Assembly: GCA_023435725.1 (NCBI GenBank)
Contig: JAEYRD010000231.1
Span: forward strand, 1 to 24,206
DNA: 24,206 bases
Source: Pseudomonadota bacterium
Lineage (GTDB): Bacteria > Pseudomonadota > Alphaproteobacteria > Rhizobiales > Xanthobacteraceae
Direction: 5' to 3'
A program made the translations under genes and the position numbers. This document shows, piece after piece, positions 7,655 to 15,013 of the stretch. The notes under the pieces are model-generated. The model was not told the DNA's origin. It was given only the letters and a program-made list of their open reading frames with translations, and searched no databases. Within the stretch, counting starts at the first letter, position 1. The number at the start of each line of letters is the position of its first letter.

Positions 7655-8428
7655 CTACTTGCCAGTGAACTTCGCCTTGCGCTTCTCGACGAAGGCGTTG
7701 CGGCCTTCGATGGCGTCCGCGCTCTTGCGGATCGTGGCCTGAAGCTCGATCTCACGGCGGAATTGCGCCTCGTAGGTCGTGTGCTCACTCTCCTCGATGA
7801 GTGCGCGGGTCGCGACCAAGGCGCGCGTCGGACCGTCGGCGAGGCGGCGAGCCAGGGTCAACGCCTCCTCCATCAGCTTCGCATCGTCGACGACCTGCCG
7901 CACCAGACCGATTTCCTGCGCACGTTCGGCCGTCAGCGGCTCGTTCAGGAGCATCAGCTCGAGCGCGCGCTGCCGGCCGATGAGCCGCGGTAACAGCCAG
8001 GTCGAGCCGAGATCCGGCACCAGCGCGATGCGGCTGAACACCTGGATGAAGCTCGCCGACCGCGCCGCGACGATCATGTCGCCGGCCATCGCCAGACTGA
8101 AGCCGCCACCGGCGGCCACGCCGTTGACGGCGACGACGACAGGCACGCGGCATTCGCGCAGCGCCTTGAACGCCGGCCAGTAGAAGCGCATCACGCCCGC
8201 GGCGATGTCTTCGCCGAGCGCTTCAGAGGCCTTCAAATTCTGCCCCGAGCAAAAGCCGCGCCCCGCACCGGTAAGGATGAGGGCGCGAACGCCCTCGTCC
8301 CGTGTGATCTCAACGACGGCGGCGGCGAGCCCGCCGAGCAGGTCCGGCGTCATAGCGTTCAGGCTCGCCGGCTCGTCGAGCGTCAGGATCCCGACCGCGC
8401 CATCCCGCGCCTGTTTCACACCTGCCAT
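7655..8428 (-). CDS. Enoyl-CoA hydratase/isomerase (crotonase) family, PaaG-like
   Basis: 257 residues, the usual crotonase length. The two CoA/oxyanion-hole motifs are present: GRGFCSGQNL near 58-67 and NGVAAGGGFSLAMAGD near 102-117. The stretch SASFIQVFSRIALVPDLGSTWLLPRLIG, given here in part for orientation (LVPDLGSTW near 137), closely resembles PaaG-type isomerases, where the Asp of LVPD is catalytic. Family members hydrate or isomerise enoyl-CoA esters, or in the PaaG case isomerise ring-1,2-epoxyphenylacetyl-CoA. No other phenylacetate genes are present, so the substrate is open. The start ATG at 8426-8428 has GGGAG upstream; the longer frame to 8545 lacks family similarity. It is divergent from the gamma-glutamyltransferase gene across 128 bases. 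Confidence 0.9.
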   Translation of the reverse strand: MAGVKQARDGAVGILTLDEPASLNAMTPDLLGGLAAAVVEITRDEGVRALILTGAGRGFCSGQNLKASEALGEDIAAGVMRFYWPAFKALRECRVPVVVAVNGVAAGGGFSLAMAGDMIVAARSASFIQVFSRIALVPDLGSTWLLPRLIGRQRALELMLLNEPLTAERAQEIGLVRQVVDDAKLMEEALTLARRLADGPTRALVATRALIEESEHTTYEAQFRREIELQATIRKSADAIEGRNAFVEKRKAKFTGK

Positions 8429-8556
8429 GTCGCGTCTCCCTTTTGATGTTATCGTTGGCGGCAATGTGCCATTGTCCGCGGGCTTCGCCAATTGCGGAGC
8501 TTCAAAGTCAGCGCAACGAAGCCCAGACAACCGAAGACAGCACACAAGACGACATC

Positions 8557-10146
8557 ATGCCTCATCAGTTCAGCCTCGCCCAAACCGTCCGCAAACCCGC
8601 CGTCAAGTCCAAGGGCGGAATCGTCGCCGGGCAGTCACGCCGAGCGGCCGAAGTGGGGGCGCAAGTGCTGGCGGCGGGCGGCGACTGCGTGGACGCGATC
8701 GTCGCGACCACCTTCGCGCTCAACGTGCTGGAGCCCTGGAACAGCGGCATCGGCGGCGGCGGCGCGATGGTGCTCTACCGCGCCAAGGAAAATCGCTACG
8801 AGGTGATCGACTACGGCATGTGCGCGCCGCAGAGCCTGCGCGCTGCCGACTATCCCCTCAGCGGCGAGGGCGCGGCCTCCGATCTCTTTCCCTGGCCGCG
8901 GGTAAAGGACGACCGCAACATCCACGGCCCCGGCTCGATCGCCGTGCCCGGTGTCGTCGCCGGCATGGAGGAAGCGCATCGCCGCCACGCCAGGCTGCCA
9001 TGGAAGGACTTGGTCACACCGGCAGCCGAACTTGCCGGCGAGGGCCTGCTGGTCGATTGGTGGACCACGCTGATGATCACGAGCTCGGCGGCCGATCTTC
9101 GGCGCTACCCCGCGAGCGCGGCATCGTTCCTGAAGGACGGCCTGCCACCGAGCGCGCCATGGGGCATCAAGTCCGAGACGCGGCTGCCGCAGGACACGTT
9201 GAAGGCGACGCTGTCGCGCCTTGCAGAAGCCGGGCCGCGCGATTTCTACCAGGGCGATCTCGCCAGGAGCATTGCGTCCGACATCAAGGCCGACGGCGGC
9301 TCGCTGTCGGTGGAGGATCTCGCCGCCTTCCGCGCCCATCTGCGCGAGCCGCTGGCGATCCCCTATCGCGGCGGCAAGGTGTTTGCGACACCGGAACTCA
9401 CGGCGGGGCCGACCATGGCTCATGCGCTGCGCCTGTTGCAGCAAAATTTGAAGCCGGCAGCCACGCCCGACGCAGCCGCCTACGCCGAATATGCCGTGGC
9501 CCTGCAATCGGCCTATCGCGAGCGGCTCAAGGACATGGGCGATGCCGACGGCAAGCGCTCGCTCGGCGCCGAATACCTGGCGCCCGCCTGCACCACGCAT
9601 TTCTCCGTCGTCGACCGCCACGGCAACATCGCGGCGGTGACGCAGACGCTGCTCTCATCCTTCGGCTCGAAATACGTGACCCCGCATACCGGCATCCCCA
9701 TGAACAATGGCATCATGTGGTTCGACCCGACGCCGGGCACCACCAACTCGCTCGCCCCCGGCAAGCGCTGCCTCACCAACTACACACCCGTCATCGCCGA
9801 GACCAAGGATGGCAAACGCCTCGCCGTCGGCGCCTCCGGCGGCCGCCGCATCCTGCCTTCGGTGATGCAGCTGGTGTCCTTTGCGATGGACTTCGGCATG
9901 GACCTCGATGCCTCCATCCACCAGCCGCGCATCGACGCCAGTGAAGGCGCGATCGTGATCGGCGACGCCCGCCTGCCGGCGGAAGCACGCAGGACGCTCG
10001 CCGCGCGCTTCGACTATGAAGAAGCCCGGGTGCAGTCCTTGCCGCAGAAGTTCGCCTGCCCGAGCGTGGTGATGCGCGAGGGCGATATGAATTCCGGCGC
10101 GGTCGAGATCTTCCAGCCCTGGGCCGACGCGGTAGCGGAGGGCTGA
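8557..10146 (+). CDS. ggt: Gamma-glutamyltransferase family protein
   Basis: 529 residues of the Ntn-hydrolase gamma-glutamyltranspeptidase family. The N-terminal part has AVKSKGGIVAGQSRRAAEVG and GGDCVDAIVATTFALNVLEP with IGGGGAMVLY. The self-cleavage and nucleophile site is Thr346 in CTTHFSVVDRHGN, and the glycine-rich SGGRRI motif lies near 427-432. Family members cleave into two chains and hydrolyse or transfer gamma-glutamyl groups from glutathione and gamma-glutamyl amines. No signal peptide is seen at the chosen ATG (8557), nor on the in-frame extension to 8443, which suggests a cytoplasmic form rather than the classic periplasmic enzyme. Such forms are often annotated as GGT but may act on other gamma-glutamyl compounds or on acyl substrates. 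Confidence 0.93.
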   Translation: MPHQFSLAQTVRKPAVKSKGGIVAGQSRRAAEVGAQVLAAGGDCVDAIVATTFALNVLEPWNSGIGGGGAMVLYRAKENRYEVIDYGMCAPQSLRAADYPLSGEGAASDLFPWPRVKDDRNIHGPGSIAVPGVVAGMEEAHRRHARLPWKDLVTPAAELAGEGLLVDWWTTLMITSSAADLRRYPASAASFLKDGLPPSAPWGIKSETRLPQDTLKATLSRLAEAGPRDFYQGDLARSIASDIKADGGSLSVEDLAAFRAHLREPLAIPYRGGKVFATPELTAGPTMAHALRLLQQNLKPAATPDAAAYAEYAVALQSAYRERLKDMGDADGKRSLGAEYLAPACTTHFSVVDRHGNIAAVTQTLLSSFGSKYVTPHTGIPMNNGIMWFDPTPGTTNSLAPGKRCLTNYTPVIAETKDGKRLAVGASGGRRILPSVMQLVSFAMDFGMDLDASIHQPRIDASEGAIVIGDARLPAEARRTLAARFDYEEARVQSLPQKFACPSVVMREGDMNSGAVEIFQPWADAVAEG

Positions 10147-10191
10147 GCGCCACTACTCCTCCATATTTGCGCGCGACACCGCGATCGATGT

Positions 10192-10206
10192 CCGTTCATC
10201 GAACGG
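10192..10206 (+). other. Short hairpin in the leader of the His-rich gene
   Basis: CCGTTC-ATC-GAACGG is a perfect 6-bp stem with a 3-base loop, 31 bases before the ATG at 10238 and just upstream of its ribosome site AAGAGGAGAG. It may stabilise the 5' end of the message or be chance. Confidence 0.3.
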
Positions 10207-10237
10207 GCATATGCGTGCCTAAGAGGAGAGATTGAGG

Positions 10238-10462
10238 ATGAAGAAGCTTGCGCTCGCCGCAACATTGATCATCGCGGCCGGATTCACGATTCCCGGCGCG
10301 GCATTCGCCAAGGGCGGTCATGGACACGGCCACGGTCACGGACACCACGGCGGATACCATGGACATCGCCATGCCGTGCCGCCCGGATGGTCTCACGGGC
10401 GCAAAGTTGGTTGGCGCGGCAGGGGGTGCCCGCCCGGACTCTGGAAACAGGGGCGTTGCTAA
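10238..10462 (+). CDS. Secreted His/Gly-rich small protein, probable metal binder
   Basis: 74 residues. MKKLALAATLIIAAGFTIP...AFA is a clear signal peptide, cleaved about residue 24. The mature part begins with alternating Gly-His residues (KGGHGHGHGHGHHGGYHGHRH, partly quoted: GHGHGHGHHGG) and ends in a basic WRGRGCPPGLWKQGRC with two cysteines. The CPPGL ending recalls short periplasmic proteins of the RcnB-like and 'CPPGLAKK' kind. His clusters of this sort bind Ni, Zn or Cu, so a periplasmic metal-buffering role is likely but not shown. The ATG at 10238 is chosen over a TTG two codons earlier because AAGAGGAGAG lies 8 bases upstream. It ends just before a strong terminator. Confidence 0.75.
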   Translation: MKKLALAATLIIAAGFTIPGAAFAKGGHGHGHGHGHHGGYHGHRHAVPPGWSHGRKVGWRGRGCPPGLWKQGRC

Positions 10463-10483
10463 CGCCCCACCTGCAACTCATGC

Positions 10484-10517
10484 GAGGCGCCGCCCCTGCC
10501 CGGGTGGCGCCTCTTTC
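10484..10517 (+). terminator. Intrinsic terminator of the His-rich gene
   Basis: GAGGCGCC (10484-10491) and GGCGCCTC (10506-10513) form a perfect 8-bp GC-rich stem, followed by TTTC. It lies 22 bases after the stop codon. It touches the stop codon of the convergent oxidoreductase gene, but read in that direction no T-run follows, so it acts mainly on the plus strand. Confidence 0.7.
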
Positions 10518-11802
10518 ATATCCCCAGCCGGTCTCGCACCCGACCCGTGATCACCGCGCTCGTGACTGCCACCGGCCAGAACGCGTGCATCGGGATCGGC
10601 TTGATACTGGTGACGGGCATGTCGATCTCGGCCTTGACGCCGCCGATCAAACGGCGTGCAAGCTGTGCGCCCATCGCGGTCGAGAGCGCAACGCCGCGGC
10701 CGTTGCAGCCGAGCGAGATCAGGACGTTCTCCGCCGGCTCGTGCACATGCGGATAATGGTCCTTGGTGATGGCGAGGCGGCTGTTCCAGCCATGGGTCCA
10801 GGTCACGCCCTTGATCTGAGGCCAGAGCCGCTCGGCGTAGCGAATGAGGTAGGCGACGTCGGATGCCGACTTGATCCACCGCATCGGGCCTCGGCCGCCC
10901 ATCAAGAGCCGGTTCTGCTGATCGATGCGGTAGTACACCGTGATGTGCCCGCTTTCGTAGAGCACGGGGCGCGTCGGCATGATCGAGCGGGCGACCTCGT
11001 CCGAGAGCGGCGCCGTCGCAGCGATCGAGGAAAACACCGGCACAATGGTGCGGCGTAGCGCCGGCCAGAGATCGTCGGTGAAGCCGTTGGTGGCGAGCAG
11101 GACCTTGTCGGCATGCACGATCGCACGCGGCGTCTCGATGCGCCAACGCGCACCGTCGCGGCGGAGTGACAACGCCGGCGTCTCGCCATAAACTTTTGCG
11201 CCGGCCGAGATCGCGGCACGCGCGAGACCACGAGCGTAACTGAGGGGATGCAGGTCGCCGCCGCGTGTGTCGAGCATGGCGCCGATGTAGCGGTCGGTGC
11301 CGGTCATCTCGCGGAGCTGCTCGCGATTCAGGTACGTTACCGGCATGCCGCGACGGATGCATTGCTGCGCCGTCTTCTCGATCGCGGCGGCACTGGCCTC
11401 GTTATAGGCCGCGCGCAACGTTCCGTTCTGCCGCGCCTCGCATGGGATCTGGTAGCGGCGGATCAGCTCATGCGTGAAGTTCGTCGTGCCGTACGAGAAT
11501 TCGACCATGCGGCGACCGAGATCGGCGCCGAAATCGGCTTCGATCTGATCGGGATCGTGCTTCAAGCCCGGATTGGTGTGGCCGCCGTTGTTGCCCGACG
11601 CGCCCCAGCCCGGCTCCTGCGCTTCCAGCACCAGTGCCTCGACACCTTGCTCCGCCAGGTGCAACGCAGTGGACAGGCCGGTGTAGCCACCGCCCACGAT
11701 CGCGATGGAGACGGTCTTGTCACCATCGAGCGGCGGCGTGGTGACCGGCGCAACGGCTGTGTCGGCATAGAGCGAGGGCGGCAGAGGCAGGCGCGCATTC
11801 AT
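10516..11802 (-). CDS. FAD-dependent amine/amino acid oxidoreductase, PuuB/OrdL-like
   Basis: 428 residues of the DAO (glycine/D-amino acid oxidase) family. A Rossmann FAD site is at VGGGYTG (36-42) with the ribose-binding Glu at 60 (LVLE), followed by GWGASGNNGGHTNPG, typical of gamma-glutamylputrescine oxidoreductase (PuuB/OrdL). Further family features are NGTLRAAYNE, DKVLLATNGFTDDLWPAL, RLLMGGRG and a C-terminal LGCNGRGVALSTAMG FAD loop. It would oxidise an amine or amino acid to an aldehyde or keto acid in the cytoplasm. It is the last gene of the ABC transporter operon, 12 bases after the ATPase gene, so the transported compound is probably its substrate or precursor. The partners PuuA, PuuC and PuuD are not in the window, so gamma-glutamylputrescine is only one option. 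Confidence 0.88.
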   Translation of the reverse strand: MNARLPLPPSLYADTAVAPVTTPPLDGDKTVSIAIVGGGYTGLSTALHLAEQGVEALVLEAQEPGWGASGNNGGHTNPGLKHDPDQIEADFGADLGRRMVEFSYGTTNFTHELIRRYQIPCEARQNGTLRAAYNEASAAAIEKTAQQCIRRGMPVTYLNREQLREMTGTDRYIGAMLDTRGGDLHPLSYARGLARAAISAGAKVYGETPALSLRRDGARWRIETPRAIVHADKVLLATNGFTDDLWPALRRTIVPVFSSIAATAPLSDEVARSIMPTRPVLYESGHITVYYRIDQQNRLLMGGRGPMRWIKSASDVAYLIRYAERLWPQIKGVTWTHGWNSRLAITKDHYPHVHEPAENVLISLGCNGRGVALSTAMGAQLARRLIGGVKAEIDMPVTSIKPIPMHAFWPVAVTSAVITGRVRDRLGI

Positions 11803-11814
11803 GGCGAAGACCGA

Positions 11815-12546
11815 TCAGAGCGGATGCAGCACGCGGCGCAGAAAGTCCTGCGTGCGCGGATGCTGGGGTTGATTGAGCAGCGCCTTGGCCGGCCCCTGCT
11901 CGACGATGACGCCGCCGTCGATGAACAGCACGCGGTCGGCGACGTCGCGGGCAAAGCCCATCTCATGGGTGACGACGACCATGGTCATGCCTTCGTCCGC
12001 GAGCTTGCGCATGACGCCAAGGACGTCGCCGACGAGCTCTGGATCGAGCGCCGAGGTCGGCTCGTCGAACAGGATCGCCTTGGGCTGCATCGCGAGCGCA
12101 CGCGCGATCGCGACGCGCTGCTGCTGGCCGCCGGAGAGCTGCGGCGGATGTACGTCGGCCTTCTCGGCGAGCCCAACGCGAGCAAGCAGCGCGCGACCGC
12201 GCTCGAACGCCTGCGCGCGCGGCTCCTTCTTCACGAAGAGCGGCCCCTCGATGACGTTTTCCAGTGCCGTGCGATGCGGAAACAGGTTGAAGCGCTGGAA
12301 CACCATCGAGACCTGGGTGCGGATGTTCACGATCGACGGCGCGTCGCGATCGACTTTCAGGTCCTCGATACTGATCTCGCCGCGGTCGTAACTTTCGAGC
12401 CCGTTGATACAGCGCAGGATGGTGGACTTGCCGGAGCCGGACGGGCCGATGATGCAAACCACCTCGCCCTTCTGCACGGAGGCTGTGATGCCCTTGAGCA
12501 CCTCGACCTTGCCAAAGCTCTTGTGGACGTCGTTGAGCTCGATCAT
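11815..12546 (-). CDS. Polar amino acid ABC transporter ATPase (GlnQ/HisP type)
   Basis: 243 residues, the standard length. Walker A GPSGSGKST (34-42), Q-loop Gln84 (MVFQRFNLFPH), signature LSGGQQQR (137-144), Walker B ILFDEP (158-163) and the switch His194 (VVTHEMGFA) are all intact. It drives import through the permease encoded just upstream, whose stop overlaps this start by 4 bases (ATGA), so the two are translationally coupled. The motif set FNLFPH and THEMGFARDVADRV is diagnostic for the polar amino acid uptake group. Confidence 0.95.
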   Translation of the reverse strand: MIELNDVHKSFGKVEVLKGITASVQKGEVVCIIGPSGSGKSTILRCINGLESYDRGEISIEDLKVDRDAPSIVNIRTQVSMVFQRFNLFPHRTALENVIEGPLFVKKEPRAQAFERGRALLARVGLAEKADVHPPQLSGGQQQRVAIARALAMQPKAILFDEPTSALDPELVGDVLGVMRKLADEGMTMVVVTHEMGFARDVADRVLFIDGGVIVEQGPAKALLNQPQHPRTQDFLRRVLHPL

Positions 12547-13196
12547 TTCTTGCCCGCCCGCTTCTCAAAGTGACGGACCAGCAGGATCAAGGGAATGCTC
12601 ATGGTGAGATACATCAGCGCCACCAGCGTGAACACGCTGGTGTTCTTGAAGGTCGACGAGGCGATCAGCTTGCCTTGCAGCGCGAGCTCGGCGACGGTGA
12701 TGGTCGAGGCTTGCGAGGAATCCTTCAGCATCATGATCATGACGTTGCCGTAGGGCGGCAGCACGATGCGCACCGCCTGCGGCAGCACCACGCGGCGCAT
12801 GGTGAGCCACCAGCCCATGCCGATCGACTGCGCCGCCTCGATCTGGCCCTTGTCGATGGCCTCGATGCCGGCGCGGAAATTCTCGGCCTGATAGGCCGAG
12901 TACGCGATGCCGAGCCCGAGGATTGCGGCCTGCAAGGCCGAGAGCGTGACGCCAAGGTCAGGCATCACGAAGTAGAGATAGAACAGCAGAACGATGATCG
13001 GGATGCCGCGGATCACGTTGATCAGGCTGGCGCTGAGCATCGACAGCCCCCTGATGCCGGAGACCCGCATCATTGCCCAGACCAGGCCGAGCACTGTCGA
13101 GAGCAAAAGCGAGCCGATGGTGACGACGATCGTCAGCGCGACGCCGTTCATCAGGATCGGGAAGAACTCGGCGGCGTCGTGCCAGAAGCCTTTCAT
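12543..13196 (-). CDS. Polar amino acid ABC transporter permease (HisM/GlnP type)
   Basis: 217 residues, inner membrane, about five helices (segments near 14-40, 56-78, 86-103, 150-175 and 187-207). The EAA loop that docks onto the ATPase is EAAQSIGMGWWLTMRRVVLPQA, its core at residues 120-128. Only one permease is encoded, so the channel is likely a homodimer. It lies 27 bases after the binding protein gene and overlaps the ATPase gene by 4 bases. Confidence 0.94.
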   Translation of the reverse strand: MKGFWHDAAEFFPILMNGVALTIVVTIGSLLLSTVLGLVWAMMRVSGIRGLSMLSASLINVIRGIPIIVLLFYLYFVMPDLGVTLSALQAAILGLGIAYSAYQAENFRAGIEAIDKGQIEAAQSIGMGWWLTMRRVVLPQAVRIVLPPYGNVMIMMLKDSSQASTITVAELALQGKLIASSTFKNTSVFTLVALMYLTMSIPLILLVRHFEKRAGKK

Positions 13197-13223
13197 AGGG
13201 CAGCCTTCGATCAGCCTCTATCG

Positions 13224-13982
13224 TCAGCCCTGTGCCTTCAGGCCCCATTTGTCGAGGATCTTGTCGATGGTACCGTTGGCCTTCAGCTTCGCGAGCGAGG
13301 CGTTGATCTTGCCGAGCAGCGCGGTCTCCCCCTTGCGCACGCCGATGCCGACCGAGCCGACGGTGACGGGCTTGTAGCCGTCGACGAGGCGCACCTCGGG
13401 GAAACCGCCCTGCTTCAGATTGTAGGCGAGAATCGGATAGTCGGCGTAGCCGGCCTTGAGGCGGCCGGTGTTCACATCGCGCAGGATGTCCGGGATGGTA
13501 TCGTAGGCCTTGACGTCCGCAAACAGGCCGGACTTCTTCAGCGCGTCGACGAAGGCGGTGCCGACCTGGGCCCCCACCGTTTCGCCCTTCAGATCATCCT
13601 GTGTCGCATAGGCCTTGGTGTCGCTCTTCGGCACCACCAAGCCTTCGCCATAGGTGTAGATCGGATCGGAGAAATCGACGACTTCTTTTCGCGGAGGGGT
13701 GATGAACATCGCGGCCGCAATGATATCGATCTTGCTCGAAGTGAGCGATGGGATCAGCGCCGAGAACTGCATCGGCTCGATCTGTACGTTGAAGCCGGCA
13801 TCCTTGCCCACTTCAGTGACGAGATCGACCATGATGCCCTGGATGGAATTGGTCTTGGTGTCGAGGAAGGTGAAGGGAATCCCGGTCGGCGTCGAGCCGA
13901 CCTTCAGCACCTGCTGCGCGGAAGCCGGCGCCACCGCTGCCAGCGCGAGTGCCGCGACTGCGGCCAGACCAAAACGCTTCAT
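13224..13982 (-). CDS. Periplasmic amino acid-binding protein (SBP_bac_3)
   Basis: 252 residues. The signal peptide MKRFGLAAVAALALAAVAPASA is cleaved before QQ. The body is a type 3 solute-binding protein: GIPFTFLDTKTNSIQGIMVDL, then FITPPRKEVVDFSDPIY with the carboxylate-binding Arg98, and GYADYPIL with Asp181 in the position that binds the ligand amino group. Both residues being present indicates an alpha-amino acid-like ligand rather than a simple amine. A GGGGGA ribosome site precedes the ATG. It is the first gene of a four-gene operon with permease, ATPase and FAD oxidoreductase, and is divergent from an XRE-cupin regulator; two operator candidates lie in the gap. Confidence 0.94.
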   Translation of the reverse strand: MKRFGLAAVAALALAAVAPASAQQVLKVGSTPTGIPFTFLDTKTNSIQGIMVDLVTEVGKDAGFNVQIEPMQFSALIPSLTSSKIDIIAAAMFITPPRKEVVDFSDPIYTYGEGLVVPKSDTKAYATQDDLKGETVGAQVGTAFVDALKKSGLFADVKAYDTIPDILRDVNTGRLKAGYADYPILAYNLKQGGFPEVRLVDGYKPVTVGSVGIGVRKGETALLGKINASLAKLKANGTIDKILDKWGLKAQG

Positions 13983-14063
13983 CGCATCCCCCTTTGGGCT
14001 TGCCGATGACGGCGCTCGCGCATGTCGTGATCGCAGACGTTGCGGGCCAAGCCGTTTCGGCCT

Positions 14064-14083
14064 ATTTTCACCAATATGAAAAT
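14064..14083. promoter_or_regulatory. Operator candidate 1, ATTTTCA-N6-TGAAAAT
   Basis: A perfect 7+7 inverted repeat with a 6-base spacer lies in the divergent gap between the binding protein and the XRE-cupin regulator. It is 82 bases upstream of the transporter start. A second site of the same layout lies 50 bases away. It is very AT-rich compared with its surroundings. It is most simply read as a binding site of the adjacent regulator, whose family uses such repeats; that link is inferred. Confidence 0.6.
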
Positions 14084-14113
14084 TTGGTCACACTTTTGCG
14101 GTCGATGCAAGCG

Positions 14114-14133
14114 ATTTTCATGCACATGAAGGA
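14114..14133. promoter_or_regulatory. Operator candidate 2, ATTTTCA-N6-TGAAGGA
   Basis: This has the same left half-site and the same 6-base spacer as the first site, with the right half conserved for four bases (TGAA). It ends 11 bases before the GTG of the regulator gene, so binding here would also block regulator expression (autoregulation). Its GAAGGA part probably serves as the regulator's ribosome site. Confidence 0.55.
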
Positions 14134-14144
14134 AGCGGTTTGAC

Positions 14145-14822
14145 GTGAGCGGTGACAAAAGAATACGCAAACCGGCCGCAGCAAAGCCGGCGAAGAAGGT
14201 GAAGGCCAAGAAGGTTTCGACCAAGGCCATTACCAAATCGGCCGAGCCCGCGATGGACGTCGCGGTCGGCCGCCGCATCCGCGATCTCCGGCGCGTCAGG
14301 CAATTCTCGCTCGAAACGGTGGCTGAGCGCACAGATCTTTCGATCGGGTTCCTCAGCCAGATCGAGCGCGGACTGTCGTCACCATCGCTCCGCGTGCTCG
14401 CAACATTGGCGGACGTGCTCGGCGTCGGCATCGCCGCACTGTTCGGCGCAAGCCCGAGCGCCGACGGTGCCTCCGATCATGTCGTGACGCGCGGGCTGCA
14501 GCGACCCGAACTGAAACTCTGGCGCACCGGCATCTCCAAGCAATTGCTGAGCCCGGCGACCGCCGACAACCGCCTCAACCTGTTCCTGGTGCATCTGGAG
14601 CCCGGCGGCTCCACGGGCGATGAGCTCTACACCCATGACGGCGAGGAGGCCGGCCTCGTGCTCGACGGCGAGATGATGCTGACCGTGGATAGCGAGACGT
14701 GGTCGCTGAAGACAGGCGACAGCTTTCGGTTTGCGAGCCGCCGGCCACACCGATTTTCCAATCCGGCGAACGACGCAAAGGCCGTCGTGCTGTGGGTGAA
14801 TTGCGTGACGGGGACGGGGTAA
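14145..14822 (+). CDS. XRE-cupin transcriptional regulator, PuuR-like
   Basis: 225 residues. Residues 40-100 are a Xre-type helix-turn-helix (VGRRIRDLRRVRQFSLETVAERTDLSIGFLSQIERG in part: LSIGFLSQIERGLSSPS). Residues 145-220 are a cupin fold with THDGEEAGLVLDG and SRRPHRFSN. This domain pair is typical of PuuR/SutR-type repressors that sense polyamines or amino acids. An unusual Lys/Ala-rich tail (residues 8-31, KPAKKVKAKK) precedes the DNA-binding domain and may add non-specific DNA contact. The GTG at 14145 follows GAAGGA; an ATG at residue 37 is an alternative that removes the tail. It is divergent from the amino acid transporter operon and probably controls it. Confidence 0.9.
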   Translation: MSGDKRIRKPAAAKPAKKVKAKKVSTKAITKSAEPAMDVAVGRRIRDLRRVRQFSLETVAERTDLSIGFLSQIERGLSSPSLRVLATLADVLGVGIAALFGASPSADGASDHVVTRGLQRPELKLWRTGISKQLLSPATADNRLNLFLVHLEPGGSTGDELYTHDGEEAGLVLDGEMMLTVDSETWSLKTGDSFRFASRRPHRFSNPANDAKAVVLWVNCVTGTG

Positions 14823-14835
14823 TTCCCTTGTTCGC

Positions 14836-14857
14836 CCCTCATCGCGCGCGGCGAGGG
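14836..14857 (+). terminator. Weak hairpin after the regulator gene
   Basis: CCCTC (14836-14840) and GAGGG (14853-14857) flank a GC-rich loop 13 bases after the stop codon. No T-run follows, so termination here is doubtful. It may instead be part of the dispersed repeat that begins at 14884. Confidence 0.25.
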
Positions 14858-14883
14858 AGAAGAAACCCGCAGCAGCTCCACGT

Positions 14884-15000
14884 CGTCATTGCGAGCGAAG
14901 CGAAGCAATCCAGACTCCCACCGCCGAGACATCCTGGATTGCTTCGTCGCTTCGGTGCAAAATTGCTCTGCAATTTTGTCACGAGCTCCTCGCAATGACG
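14884..15000. repeat. Dispersed inverted repeat bounded by CGTCATTGCGAG / CTCGCAATGACG
   Basis: The 117-base unit begins with CGTCATTGCGAG and ends with its exact reverse complement. Inside, GCGAAGCAATCCAG is matched by CTGGATTGCTTCG, and CAAAATTGC-TCT-GCAATTTTG (14958-14978) makes a separate perfect 9-bp hairpin. The whole would fold into a long branched stem. Units with these words are a well-known intergenic repeat in Bradyrhizobium and related alphaproteobacteria. Here it separates the tails of the convergent regulator and dadA genes and may end transcription from both. Confidence 0.85.
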
Positions 15001-15013
15001 AGAGCAGAGACCG

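Noticed and set aside
11248..14009. Two long plus-strand frames across the transporter operon
   Set aside because: They are antisense to intact permease, ATPase and binding protein genes with full motif sets.
14884..15000. Insertion sequence or miniature transposon
   Set aside because: The unit is palindromic with no target duplication or transposase seen, and matches the known dispersed intergenic repeat type.
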